Shown here: positions 10,701-22,559 of the stretch, one piece after another
How positions within the stretch are numbered: position 1 is the stretch's first letter
Layout of the letters: each line of letters opens with the position of its first letter
From: Isochrysis galbana
Lineage: Eukaryota; Haptophyta; Isochrysidales; Isochrysidaceae
DNA: 64,000 nucleotides
Direction of reading: 5' to 3'
Assembly: GCA_018136815.1 (NCBI GenBank)
Contig: CM030934.1
Location: 7,026,573 to 7,090,572 of the forward strand
Made by a program: the position numbers and the translations under genes
The notes under the pieces: generated by a model
What the model was told of the DNA's origin: nothing
The model's input: only the letters and a program-made list of their open reading frames with translations
Databases searched by the model: none

Positions 10701-13700
10701 GCAGCTTGTCAACGGCAGTGTCAAGCTCGGCGCCACGAGCTAGCCTCACGTTTTGTATTCGTTCGAGATGTGATTGACCGATCGACATGCGCATCGTAGT
10801 TGACCGGAAGCCGCGGGCCACTGGGGCCTCTTCGTCGAATTTCGCCGCATCGGCTGACGCATCGGGTACGAGTGCCAGCCCTTGTGCTGGGCCATAGTGT
10901 ATGATCGCCTGGGGCAGGGGAGGAGAGGCAAGATCCTGAAATTGCCCGAGTGCGCACCTGATCGACTTGCGTTGCACACATACGCCCGAAACTTGTCGTT
11001 CTGGACATTTTTGCGCACGTGCTTTGTGAGCGTTTGTCCGCATCCATGTCCGTGTCCCCGTGCAGGCAGCGCACGCTGCAATGCAGCCCGAGGCGAATGG
11101 CAAGACATCCGGCTCACCTCAATCGTCTTGAGACGCTCGCAGATGGTTTCAAACTTGTCGGCCTCGAGCCATGCCCACTTAGCCTGCCTCCGTTCTAGCA
11201 GCGCTTGCAGCTTGCGGGCCTTCGCTGACCTCAAACTCGCGAAGTACCTTGCCGTCCCATGCCACTCATTAAGCCACGCCGCCTCATTCTCTTGGGTGCG
11301 CGGCGCAATTCTGATCGACAGTACGAGGTCGTACAATGCCCAGAGGATGGCGAGGACGAGCATGCCGGGTGGAGCCTGGTGAACTCCACCGGCGGATGGA
11401 TCGAAGCGGCGGAGCCCGAAGACCCAAAACACCAATGCACACCAGCCAATAGGTTGGTCCTCGTAGAGGCTCGGTGGTAAAGCTCTGCATTGAGGCGGCG
11501 TGAAGGGCGACTGGAACAATGCGAGCGCGGCAAGAGTGAGGGAAGCAACGGCTCGTAAGAAATGGAAGTAGGTAGATGAGATATTCAGTGCTGACGAGGA
11601 CCAAAACATCGCATGGAAGCAAATCGCAGCGAGTAAGCACATCGGCATGGAGGCTTCCAAGGCGGCTAGGGCGACAATAGTGGCAAGCATGATCGCAAGA
11701 GGGAGGGCGCGTGCGAGCGGCCAACCGTACAAAAAGCCACGCAAAGCCACAGACGCGAGCGACATTTGCGAACCTTCGCCTCTGGGTCGTCGATTCTGAG
11801 AGGCCTCGCGCGACCACCGGCGGCGGGCGGTGCCGGGGAGCAGGCACGCAAGGTGATCCACCCCCGAAGGACCAATAGAGAAGTCCCGGCATAGGGTGCA
11901 AAGGGTCATCGCCAAAATCGCTAGAATTGCGGCGGCGGTCTGCCGGTCGCCTGAGATGCCAAGCCAACAAATGACACCGGACGGGTACGTCGAGGACGGG
12001 CCGTTTGCCTTTTGCTCAGCTACGCTGATGCCCTCGTCTTGGCGGATCGTCTGGCCGTGGGTTGACCAATACGTGGCGTTGATGGCTGCAGGCGGACACT
12101 GACCGACAGCAGGCGCCCAGTTGGCGGAGCCCCATCCCACCCATGGACGCCGAGGGTCGGGCCAGAGGGAAGGAGGTACGGAGACGGCAGCTAGATATGA
12201 GCACGCGACAAACGTGGCGAGAATGAGCCGCGTTGCAAACCACGCCAAGGGGCTCGCCCAACCTTGCGCCGATGTGGAGCCGGTTGGCCCATGGCCGTCG
12301 CGACCAGAGCGCATGGTGTCGGGCACTAACGGGGTGCGTGGGTGCACGTACAAGAGCCGCAGGATGGTAACGGCGAGCAAGAACAGCATTGCCCATGCAG
12401 TCGGATTGAGGGCTGCAGCGACGATGATCATGGCACCTGCAGCCCACGGAAGCAGGAAACGGCCGACGATGGCGATCGCGGCTGCAAACGGTGTGAGTCG
12501 CAAATGTGAGACTTTGACCGTAGATGAAGCAGAACGACGTCGGCCGAGCGGCGTGTAGCTAGTACTGCGCGATACGAGTGGAGCCGTACGGGCTAGGTGG
12601 CCGTGGAGGACCTGTTTGGGTGAGGAGGCGGTTGCGACCCATGCGCTGTTGTCAGGGTGTCCCTACAACGATGCCTTTTGCTGCGTCGTCAGTGCAGCAA
12701 GGAGGTGCCGCGTTGGCGGGAAGCGGCCGGCAAGTCTTCTGGGCATGATCGCGTACCTGTTGTGCTATTGCGAGGAGATGTAATGCGAGCGGTGCTCTCA
12801 TCGCCGCCATCAACTCCCACACGCTCCTGGAAGTCGTGTCGAGTTCTGCAGAGGCGGAGAACCAACGCAAATCGGCCACGCTCAAGCCTAATCCAAGACG
12901 AATTACACCGCTGCCTTGCCCGTTGCTAGCCCCCCTGAAGCGAGGTTGGTCTGCCGATACGGCCCATCCCCCATCTACAGTGGAATTGCGATCGCCCACA
13001 GCGGTAGCCTGCATTCCACCGATGCCAAGCGACCCCAGCTCTAGAGCATACACGAAGACGAGCTCGAGTGCCGAGATCATCCCCGCTGGGAGCCAGAGGT
13101 GGCACAACAACGTAGAGTGCGGCAGGCGCCAGGTATTGGCCGTATGGGCCTGCTGCCCAGAGTCGACCGCCCGGGGATCGAGTGTCCGGCCGCCGAAGGT
13201 GCAAGCGATGGTTGAGAGGAGAAGGACGGCACGGATCGCGTCCGCCTCGCCTGTGTATGCGGACACGATGCAGCAAGCGTAGAGTGCGACGGTCGCGGCG
13301 AGCCCAGTCCACGAGGTCCCGTCACCTGGCCGCGGCGGGGACACAAAGTAGCGGCCGGCACCATGTCCGGTGTCGTCGGAGCTGCTACTGCTCGTCCGCC
13401 CTGCCGAGTCGCTGCTATAAAAGGCGATGTCGGCCTCCGAGTGCCGGGTCCGACCTTGGCGCCGTGGTTTGGCGTGAGCACCCTCCGCGGAAAGCCGCGA
13501 CACACGCGACGACACCACCGAGAGGATGGCCAAGGCCGACAGTGAGCGTGGCGACCAAAAGGCATTGGTCATAAAAAAAGAGCCGGCGCTCTCGCAAAGG
13601 CCGGGCACAAGTCTACACAACTGTTCCGCCACTTGGGCAAATGAGAGGGACCCACCGGTGGCGCCACGATAAACGTCGGTGACGAGACTTTGCACAGCCC

Positions 13701-16700
13701 ACGAGAGAAGTTCTAGTGTGAGCACCGCCTGTCGCAGCGCGTTGTGCCAGGCAGGAGGGCGTGAACCGCGGGCGAGCAGGTGCAAGAACAGGCTCGCCAA
13801 GTAGAGGATGCCCATCAGTCGCACCCCCGGAAGAAGCGCCGCTGCTACCCCGAAGGCCACGTCGGCAAGGGGTGGGACCAATGGTGAAATAAAACGCAGA
13901 GATCGGCCAACGCCCAGAGCGAGGTTGCGTCGACGTCTGCGTCGACGAACGCGGCGAAGCAGCCTTATCGACGCTAGCGACGCGGCATGGGGAACAGGAG
14001 GGACCGATGCCAAGCCATCTAGGTCTGTCGGCACTCTGCTAGGATGTCGTCGGAGATGGCAGCGAGCGGCGACCGCCCACGCGCGGCGAGCTGCGAGAGA
14101 GCGGAACGCGGTTGATCCGAATATGATGCCCTGCGCTGACAGCAGTGGAGCGAGCAGAAGCGACCAACACAACTGGGCAGGTAGGCGTTGGTGAATGGCG
14201 GGCGAGGAATCTAGGAGGGGCAAGGATGGTGGCAGCAGGATGCACCATGTGGCCTGCAGGAAGGCCACGAGCGCGCAGCCGGATTGGAGCGAAGCCCACA
14301 TACGTCTGTGCAAGGGTGGGAAGGTGAGAGCGCAATGTCAGAAGGATGCGTGTCGCTCCAGGAACGAGTAATGGCGTCGAGCAAGGTAGTGTGGGAATGG
14401 ACGTGATGGGCCGCCCTCACCTCGACTGCCTTGTCGATGCTGGCCCAATCCGACAAAATAACACTAGCCACACGACATGCGCCACGCCGGCGTCTGAGAA
14501 AGGCGCCGTCGCTGCGATGATCAGCACAAACAAGGGCAGGTATCTCGAGTACCATAGAGCAAGTGAGAGAGCGGCGAGACCCACGCTCCGAAGAGCTTTT
14601 GGGGTCGCAGAGGCCACCTCGGCAGTCTCCTCCGCAAACGCAACTGCTGCGTCTGCGACGGATGGGCCAGCAAGCAGAGTTACGGCGGCCACTCCCAGCT
14701 GATGGTGGGCAGAGGCTGAGCCCAGGATTGAGACGCGAGGCGGAACAGGCGCGGGAGGCAAGTGGACGCCACGAGTTGTGGGGCCGCGCGTGGCAAGCGC
14801 TGAAGGGCCAGCGCACGACGCCAAGCGAGCGGGTCGAGCCCCACTCGCTCGCAGACTCGTCGCCACGCGAGATGGCAGCCACGACAGACCGTCATGCAGG
14901 TCGATGTCTCGAGAACCGGCGGCGGCGCCCGGCGTGCTGGCGATCGAGCCCGGCTCGGGCATGAAGGTGCTCACAGGACTCTCCCCCCTCACACTGATGT
15001 TGCCGGCCATTGGGTGGACACCAAGGTGATGAGTTGCCGCCACTTCAGCGCCAAGGCCCAGGACCTGCGCAGAGTTCCGGGTGATTGGCCGCTCCCACCA
15101 GCCTGTTTTGGTTGGCGTGCCCATCTGCACAGCTGATTCCGGGCGCTCCGCGGCTGGCAAACACAGGGGCGCGCCCTCGCGCCAAGTCGGCATGCTTTCT
15201 TGCGTCGCAAGGTCTGCCTCGTCGGCCGCCGCGGCATGCAGCGCCGCGATGAACGCAGTGCCGACGAGGATTCCGAGCATCGGTAGGAGCATAAGGGCGC
15301 CTGAATGGATTTGAAGCGGGGAAGCGCCGCTTGCGAGTGCACTGGTCAGCCATGACGGGGCGGGTTCCTCCGGCAATAGGCCAAGGCGGATGAGGGCAAA
15401 CAGCTTGGGCGCCGCTAGTCCCAAGTTGGCAGCGAGCTCGACGTCAGAGCTGGCGCGGGCAGCCTGCACTTCCAGCAAGTATGTCCAGATCGCGTTGGTC
15501 GCGTGGCACGCTACCATCCAGGCCGCTGCAACCACAACGCATCCACGGAGCCACGTGCGCCCTTGCCACCGACCAAGTGACACTGCTTGGTGTGGGTCCG
15601 GCAAAGCGCATACGCACCAGCGCCAGGCCCGCGCAAATAATCCTTCACAGGGTAGAGATAGCTCGCCAGAAGGAAGCGGGCGAAATCCCGGCGATGGAAG
15701 ATTATGAAAGCGCATGGATACGTTGCTTCGCGGTGTTGGTGCCTCCCACGGCCAGCTCGGAGCCGCAAGGAGAGCGAGTAGCCCTACACTAAGCAATATG
15801 AGTCCCGGGAGCGAGAGAGAGACGAGGGGCCAGAGGAGTTGTGCGCAGGCGCCAAGCAGCGCGCAAGCCTCACGTGCCGGATATTGCGCAAGGAGCGCGA
15901 TGCGCCGCCCAGCGGGCTCGACGCGCGATGTGCTGTCGGGGGCGCTCAGGCTGGCTTGAGCCCTCGCTCTCGAGCCGGCCTCCCAACTGCGAGCATTGCC
16001 TCGTCCAAGCGGCCAGGCGAGAGCGAAGCCGAGTAGCACCAGCATCACCGCCTGCGTAGTCTCGCATACAGCGCCCGAGCTCGACGCCGATGTCACCACG
16101 TCCATTTCTCCTGGTGCCGTGGCAGTGCCCTTCGATCCGCTGCCCTTGCCGAGCAGTGGCGCGAGGAGCGGCACTCCAATGAGTCGCAGGAGGGCAGCGT
16201 GCACCGCACCGGTTGGGATGGGCTCAGCGCGCGCGGTGACGTGCAGGCTATACCATACACTCAGCCAGACCACCAAATAGGCTCGGAAGCTCAGCGCTAC
16301 GAGAATCTCGGCCGCCGATCCTGTCCGCATTCCTCCATCCTTGCTGGCGCACCTGCACATCCACTCACGGACGAGCTCACCGAACGCACACAGGCTGCCG
16401 AGGCCGGCGAGTAGGAGGGGCACACCCAGGAGCGACGGACTGAGTGCGGCTGATGCGGCTGCGCCAAGCCCGATGGACACTGATGCGAGCGGCGAGGAGG
16501 GCCGGGCGCAAATGTCAACGAGCAGCCCATTGAGCGCCGCTCTCATCCGATGCAAGACACCTCCAATGGCGAAAGCTTCGATAGAGAGCGCGACTGCCGC
16601 CAGCAGCAGCACGAGAGCATCGGCCAGCACGTGTGGAATCGCCCAGTGGAGCGATGTGGCCAAGGGGGAGGAGGGAGAGAGAGTTGAAGGAGATGAAAGG

Positions 16701-16900
16701 GAAGAGAGAGACGAGAGAGAGAGAGAGAGGATCGAGAGGCCAAGCGCGACAAGGGCGGCAAGAGGAGAGGGCGGCACAAGTAGGCCAAGGAGCAGGTATC
16801 CCATCCCCACCGGTCGAGCACCGCCACACCCGGCGCCCGTCCCCAGGGCCACGTATACCAGCAGCGGAGGCCACCACATCGACGACGCAACGACCGCCAT
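4797..16900 (-). CDS. PIEZO: PIEZO-type mechanosensitive cation channel
   Basis: One gene with at least 12 exons and roughly 3,500 residues, longer than animal PIEZO (about 2,500-2,800). Exons I could define: 16900-14421, 14305-12757, about 12560-11118, 10908-10603, 10525-9125, 9017-about 8800, about 8750-7162, 7027-6855, 6671-6497, 6324-5584, 5438-5129 and 5023-4797. Most junctions are GT-AG and restore frame; two around 12.5 and 8.8 kb are not settled. Family hallmarks: the N-terminal RPVGMGYLLLGLLVPP; many hydrophobic segments; the NHALDASLLSLPPAVSVFLY block; IIADRAIYRI; the anchor FRALPFAWEIRTFVDW joined across an intron to FKCEDIYAGL; LPPFFPKFVRLPSVDK; FYGLIVYG joined to IGRLARS; and the C-terminal LYRSPETLLQL. 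PIEZO trimers gate cation entry on membrane tension. Long hydrophilic loops separate the membrane blocks. Family identification is secure; exact exon ends in the middle are approximate. Confidence 0.9.
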
Positions 16901-17042
16901 CGGACGCCCGACAGAGAGCCCCCCGCCCCCACCGCACGGAGCTAATCTATCCTCTTAAACACCTCTACAAAAGTATCGGAGGGCAAGGACACAGTGCACA
17001 CAAACCATTACTTTACTCTAGAAAGTACGAGTACAATGTACA

Positions 17043-17598
17043 ATGTGGCGGACATGGTACAGGCTGCCGCTTCGTGGACAAGCGCGCTTCGTGGACAAGA
17101 CACCACCCCCCCATAGCCTCGTCGACAGCGCAAAGATCTTGGCACGGATCGCGAGTCGTCTCGCCTCCCTCGCGCGCACCGCGCACCCCAACCATTCGCT
17201 GCGCTCGCTGCGCTTGAGTTGTGCAGTTGTGCAGACGGCGATGTTTTACGTACGCTCGCCAAAGCCGCGCTCTCATACCTCTCGCGCATCGAGTGGAGTA
17301 CCTTCAATGAAACCTCCAACCTCTCCACCGTGCGTCTGTCCAATGCGGATCTCGACGACGAGGCCTTCGACATGATTGATTTGTCGCGTGCTCGCGTGCT
17401 CGATCGAGGCTCGAGGCTGGAGCGTGCCGGAGGACCCACACGCTCATGCTTAACCGCAACCGGATCGGCCCGGCGGGCGTGCAGCGCCTGTGCGAGCTCG
17501 CGCGAAGCTTTCGGCTGTCGTCGGTGGACCTCTCGTGCAACCCGATTGGCGCGGAGAGCCAGCCAATGCTCAATGCTCTCACAGTTGAGGAAGCTTAG
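17043..17598 (+). pseudogene. leucine-rich-repeat protein relic (ribonuclease-inhibitor/NLR type)
   Basis: Three frames in succession carry repeat pieces: SLRSLRLS near 17205, then STVRLSNADLDDEAFDMI near 17320-17380, then TLMLNRNRIGPAGVQRL and LSSVDLSCNPIGAESQPM up to the TAG at 17598. The LxLxxNxIG spacing is that of ribonuclease-inhibitor-like repeats. Because the frame changes twice with no convincing splice sites, I read it as a decayed fragment, though very short introns cannot be excluded. A 13-bp direct duplication (CTTCGTGGACAAG) lies near 17075. Confidence 0.55.
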
Positions 17599-17599
17599 C

Positions 17600-18118
17600 A
17601 GGTACAAGTCACCCTGCTGTGATCAATTACGATGCGCGGGAAGAGTCGTCGTCAAAATGTCAATAGTAATTATAATGTGCATATATACGCGGGGCTAGCA
17701 TCGAGTGCGGGGTGGGGGGTCGAATACCCTAGTAAATTATAATGTGCATGTATACGGGGGAATATAATTTCCCCCGTATTCGGGTGGTGCACCGACCGGG
17801 ACTTTTGATGGCCCGCACCTTAGCCTTAGGTTGGAATGAGCATCCACGATGCATGAGATGGATGTTTCCATGATAAGCCTCTCCTCTCCTCGCTCGCTAG
17901 CCCCTGCCATCACAGCCCTCCCCTCGCTCGCCCTCGCCGCTCGCCGCTCGCTCGATGTCGCTCTCGCCGCCGTCCGGCGCGCTCCATCGCGCAACCAACT
18001 ATGAAGTTAGTCATCCGACTTCAGACGTGCAGTAACGTGTTTTTGCGGGACCAAGGCTCGGCCCATGTGTCATGTATGCACGCTTTACCAATCAACGACA
18101 TCTTTATTATATTTATAT
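17600..18118. other. gene-free stretch with a perfect hairpin
   Basis: No gene. A related segment occurs twice (ATTATAATGTGCATATATAC near 17670 and ATTATAATGTGCATGTATAC near 17736). The second runs into a perfect 10-bp inverted repeat, TACGGGGGAA at 17753-17762 and TTCCCCCGTA at 17769-17778 with loop TATAAT. The flanks become AT-rich towards 18120. Confidence 0.6.
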
Positions 18119-18121
18119 ATA

Positions 18122-18730
18122 CTACCTCCGTTCCAAAACTAAGGATCCAGGGAAATGTCTCTTAGAGGGGGTCACAAAATGAGATTCGAATGATCGAGAC
18201 ATGTTGCGGGTACATTGGGGCGTATGCCAGATGCGATGGAAGAGAAGACAGCATGACGAAAACGAAAGAAATGATGAGTTTTCATTTCATAAAGGTGCGA
18301 AAAGTTGCGCGCGGCGCGAACCGGCGCGGGTGGCTGGCTGCCGCGCTTTTGCCCTCTGGCCTCTGGCCCTGAGGAGGCAAAGGAGTTGGTTCGAGAGAGT
18401 GCTCTATGAACACGCTTATAACATCACCTTGGCGCAGGCATTTGTTTGACACCAAACGCTGGGTGTTGGCAAAGATTGTGGAGGTAGATGGCGGGGATGA
18501 GTGTATGATTTGCCGCACGGAGCGTTCGTTCTGACAGTGAATAGAGTACGTATGCTTGTCGCATTGGCACTAGGCATAGCCGCATACTAATGACCTTACA
18601 AGCTCTCTTATGTTAAGCCCCAATGTACCCTCCCCAACACCATACCTTTGATGGAGCCCCTTGTTGAAGTTTGTGGCCCTTCCATTCAACCCAAAGCGTG
18701 CGAGGCATCTCAGTTTTGGAACGGAGGTAG
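18122..18730. mobile_element. MITE with 19-bp terminal inverted repeats and TA duplication
   Basis: The left end CTACCTCCGTTCCAAAACT (18122) is repeated in inverted form at the right end (AGTTTTGGAACGGAGGTAG, ending 18730), and the match extends with gaps through AG and CC. A TA dinucleotide flanks each side, as expected for Tc1/mariner-type insertion; the end resembles Stowaway MITE termini. A second inverted pair, GGGTACATTGGGGC near 18208 and its complement near 18618, lies further in. The 609-bp interior has no transposase, so this is a non-autonomous element. Confidence 0.85.
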
Positions 18731-18739
18731 TAGCTTTGT

Positions 18740-19890
18740 TGTTGTCCTCCTTGCAGGCTAGCCACGAGTCACCGTCGCAGGGTCCTACATTCGCCCATTC
18801 GCCCTTGTTGCCCTCGCCTCCTTTGTCGCCTGCTTGCCCCTCACCTGGCTTACCTCCTTGCGTGCTCGCTCCTCGCGTTTTTAGGCTAAGTCGCGCGTTC
18901 AGGTATCGCCGGTGCAAGGAGCCGCCCCTTGTGTGACCCTGATTCCCCCTCAGGTGTTGGCCGTTGGATTATATCGTGGCGCTATTTTACTTCGGTCTTC
19001 ATCAAATCACTTAAGGGTTTTCGAAAGATTCCCTCCTTATTCTTGTGCGTAGCTGTCGCCCCCGTCGGATCGTCCGTCGCCCCGTCGCTCTCTTGTCGGC
19101 ATTCTCTTCCTTGTTCGGTCTGTCAGCGGGTTCCTGTGCGTTCCGTGATAAGGATACGTTAGTGTGGAGAGTGTTGACGTGAGTGTGGTGTCATCTCGTC
19201 GGTCTAGTAGGTCTAGCGGACCCCAGCCGTCTGTCGTCTGTCGTTCTTCGTTCGTCGCTCTCGATCTCGTTCTCGTTCCCGTTCTCGTCCCTCGTTCTCA
19301 ACACTACCTCAATACCAAACCTCACCACTCTCTCAGCCTCAGCCTATCCATCCCGACCCTCCCAGCCATGTCCGCTCCGTCGTCGCGCTCGCCCTCGCCC
19401 AAGCCCGTCCTCCCGCCTTTCTCTGCTGAGGAGGTGGTCCAGCCCGTCATTGGCCACCCGGTGCCACCCCCCAACTTCCGCCGCGCCTCTCGCCGCTTCC
19501 CTTCCGTCCCCTCTGTTCCCATCTGAGGTAGTGGTAACCTCGGATCCGTCATAGAGTCAAGAGTGATGTAGTTGTAAAGATATTTTGATTTTGAATTTTA
19601 GGTGCAACAGCAACAGCGACTGTATGAAAGCTATGAGGATGAGAATGCAAATCGTTTTCTCGTGAATAGTAGTGAATAGTACAATGGGAGATGCAAAGCA
19701 AATGAATGAGATGGATTGGGAGTGGAGAAGCCTAGAGAGCCAGAGGAGTCTGGTGCGAGGGACGCGACCCAGCCGATGCGTGAAATATCCACTATGGACT
19801 TTTGTTGGCAAGTAGCAATTTGTGCGACGCTTGCCACCGTCACCGGTACGGCTTGGAGGAAAACCGACCTACAGGGAATGAACAAGGAGA
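18740..19890. other. no convincing gene; possible retroelement leader
   Basis: A short plus-strand frame from the ATG at 19368 (MSAPSSRSPSPKPVLPPFSA) ends at 19526 and is Pro/Ser-rich. It could be the start of a gag-like protein or chance. The 19560-19890 part is AT-richer and should hold the 3' untranslated region of the minus-strand tRNase Z gene. Confidence 0.35.
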
Positions 19891-19899
19891 GAGCGCATA

Positions 19900-22556
19900 T
19901 TACACCCAGAGCACCACATTGCGTGGTACGCCTCCGAACTGCTCGTCAAAGTACTCATAGACCTCTTCGCGAGAGTAGCGGATGCTCCAATGGCATAAAA
20001 TGAAGGTAGTCTCGGGCGCAGCACAGACGAAGGGATGTATCTGAGCATAATGTGTGTGCCCTCGCTCAAGCGCATATTCGTCTAGATCACGCGAAGGGCT
20101 GCCCATGAAGGTGCACTCGTGTAGAATCACCTACGCAAACGTTCAAGAGGCGGGGCGCAGACGGCATGCGGCTGAAGGGCACTACGCGCAATGGAAAGTG
20201 CCTGGACTCAAGGCTTAGAGTGGCGCGGCTCCAACACACCTTATACTGGAGGATCTCGTCCGCGTGTTTTTCGAGCAAGCGGATGGTCGTGTCGCCCGAG
20301 TAGAAGAGGGTGCGGTCGCGGTGGATCGCAGTGACCTAAGGAAGTTCCGAGGTGGCGTGAGTAAGCGTCGAGTGGCGCGGCTAGTCGAATCGCTTGGCGG
20401 ATTGCCAGCCGCCTGGCGCGGTGACGCAGCCCTCGGCATGCTTGCGACCTCCGCGCCCACCTCTAGATTGGGGTTCTCCCTCATCATCTCGCCGATGCGG
20501 TGCTTCTGCGACTCAAACTCGGGCTTGAGCCGCCTGACTTGCCGGAAGAGCCCATAGCCGACAGCAGGTATCCCCTTGTGGTCAGCGCCAAACACTTCGA
20601 CGCGCAGTCCTGGCCGCCCGGTATATCGATTCGCCGGTAGCTCGTGCACTTCGCCGGGCGAAACACCGTAGAGGTCGGGCTCACCTAGAGCCGCGACGTT
20701 TTCCTCTATCGTCTGCACAGTAGGCGGTGGAGGCGCATTAGCCGGCGCAGTGCCGAGTTTCGATACGCCGTGCGGCGGGCAAGGCTCGCCTGGGGGTGCC
20801 CATAGTTCAAGATGGACTCGGCGATGAGGAAGTTGCGCACAAGAGGTTTCAGCTCCTTGGGCAGCAGGACGTGAGGGGGCACCTCGCCTGGCGGCGGGGC
20901 GGCCGTCCTCCAGGCACGCCGCGACCTATCACCCTCGTCATCCTCCACGCTGTCACCGTTGGTGCGCGCCTTGGCTGTGAGCAGTGGAGGACGAGCGAGG
21001 ACGGGCAGCGCCTGCATGTGGTCCCTACGAAAACACGGCACGCAGTCGAAAATGGCATGCACGGTGATGCGCAGCGCAAGAGGTGCGTGCTGAACCGCAC
21101 GCGGCGCTCACCTATGGCCGTGCGTGAGTAGCACCGTTTTGGGTGCAAAACTCTTTGCCGCGAGCCCGGCGTCAAGGACGATGCCCCACTCGGGCAGGTA
21201 GTAACAAGATGCGTCGGCCGAGCGGCCGAGACCCACGATGGAGAGCTGGTCACGCGCGTAGTCAGGCGAGCGCCAGCGCATGAATGTGTGCGAGTCGCCT
21301 GGAACGCGCTCGTGCCAGCTGTCCGCCTCCTGAGTTGGCAGGCTTTCGAAGTGGCGCGCTATGCGTGGTAGCAGGCGGAGGCTGCCGCGCAGCTCATTGA
21401 GCGCCTCATGCGGCGCAGAGTGCAGCGGCGGGAGCGCGGCCACCGACGGTGGGCGGCACTCGGAGGGTGGCGGCGGCCCGGGCAGCAGCCGATCGCTGAA
21501 AAGGCTGGCGAGCTCCTCGAGCGAGATTTGGCCATCGCCACTCGAGTCGGCAAGGGCGAGTAGCTGATCGGCCATCTCGCACACGGGGCTCCGCTCGCAC
21601 GAGGGCGGCGAGCCGCCGTCGCCGCCGCCATCGAGCTCAGCCTCCTCTTGCAACAGTCGTTTGGCATGCGCGGCGGCAGCTGCTCGCCGGCGTGGCTCCC
21701 TCCCCTCCCGGCCTGCGTAGGCGGCGCCACCTGCCGCTGCTGTGACGAGCAGCTCCCTTGCGAGCGCCTCAAAGCAGCGTCGCGCCTCCTGCGCGCTGAG
21801 CAACCCGTTGTGGTCCGCGTCGTACTCGTCAAAAATCTGCGCCACCAGCTCGTCCGACTCGGCCGCGTGCGAGACAAGCCCTTCCTCCTCCTCCTCCGAA
21901 GAAGATAGGAGGGCAAGGGCATTGGAGGCAAGCGTGTGGAGCACTTGTCCGCGCTCGCTCCGCTGTTGCGGCGCGCTCTGCCCTTGCGGCGCGCTCTGCC
22001 CGTCGGTCGACAGCCCGGGCAGCTTCTCGCTTATTGAGGCAGCGCCCTCCTCTATCTGTAAGTCTAAACTGTCGTGTGAAGCGGCGACTCGCTGGCTGTC
22101 GCCACCTCTTCGACTGGAGCCTGCAGCCCTCCCCATTGCCCTCTCTTCTCTCTCTTTTCCTCCCCCCATCTCCTCCAAGAGAGTTAGGGGAGGGGAAAGC
22201 TCTGCATCGGAGCGGGCGAGAGGGGATCGCACCTGCTGGCCCATCTCCCCCCTTCCACCTCGCTCTCTCCAGACGCCTCGCTCTCGCTCGCTAGCTCCTT
22301 CTCTCTCTCCCTCTCTCCCTCCCTCGGTCACTCCCTCCGCCTCTCCTCTCTCTCTCTCGAGGGAGACTCGAGAGGAGAGCTCGCTGGCGGAGGCGGAAAG
22401 TGAAGTGCGGCGTGCGAGGCGGTCTGACCCACCCGACCCGCTCAGCGCGAGCGCCTCCATCCGCCAAGAGAGCAGGAGGAGCGCCGCCAGCGAGAAGAGC
22501 CGCCCGCCGCCCACCATCGAGCGGCGGAGCGCGGCGAAAAAGAAAAAGCATGGCAT
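19900..22556 (-). CDS. tRNase Z (metallo-beta-lactamase fold) with N-terminal EF-hand pair
   Basis: Five exons join in phase: 22556-21112, 21024-20790, 20712-20461, 20335-20240 and 20130-19900. The intron at 20789-20713 is best read as GC-AG. The product would cleave 3' trailers from precursor tRNA. Exon 1 gives a hydrophobic leader (second Met: MVGGGRLFSLAALLLLSW), a Ser/Arg/Glu-rich stretch, then EF-hand loops DADHNGLLSAQE and DSSGDGQISLEE. The catalytic part follows: an LDAG strand, then VLLTHGH joined across the first intron to RDHMQALP, rebuilding the zinc-binding HxHxDH motif. Next come PAVGYGLF with RRLKPEF, FYSGDTTIRLL, HECTFMG, RGHTHYAQI and LCHWSIRYS, all in the order of the short and plant-type enzymes. 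The leader suggests plastid or secretory routing. EF-hands are not a normal part of this family. Confidence 0.87.
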
Positions 22557-22559
22557 CTA

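Noticed and set aside
12652-14313. Separate membrane-protein genes on the minus strand between 5 and 17 kb
   Set aside because: Checked junctions restore frame across short introns and the joined protein follows PIEZO from N-terminus to C-terminus, so they are exons of one gene.
16341-16958. Plus-strand frames opposite the first PIEZO exon
   Set aside because: Shadow frames of a GC-rich coding exon on the other strand; no domain and no splice logic.
17737-17994. The 17753-17778 hairpin considered as a bacterial-type terminator
   Set aside because: The genome is eukaryotic, and there is no upstream gene oriented to use it and no U-tract after the stem.
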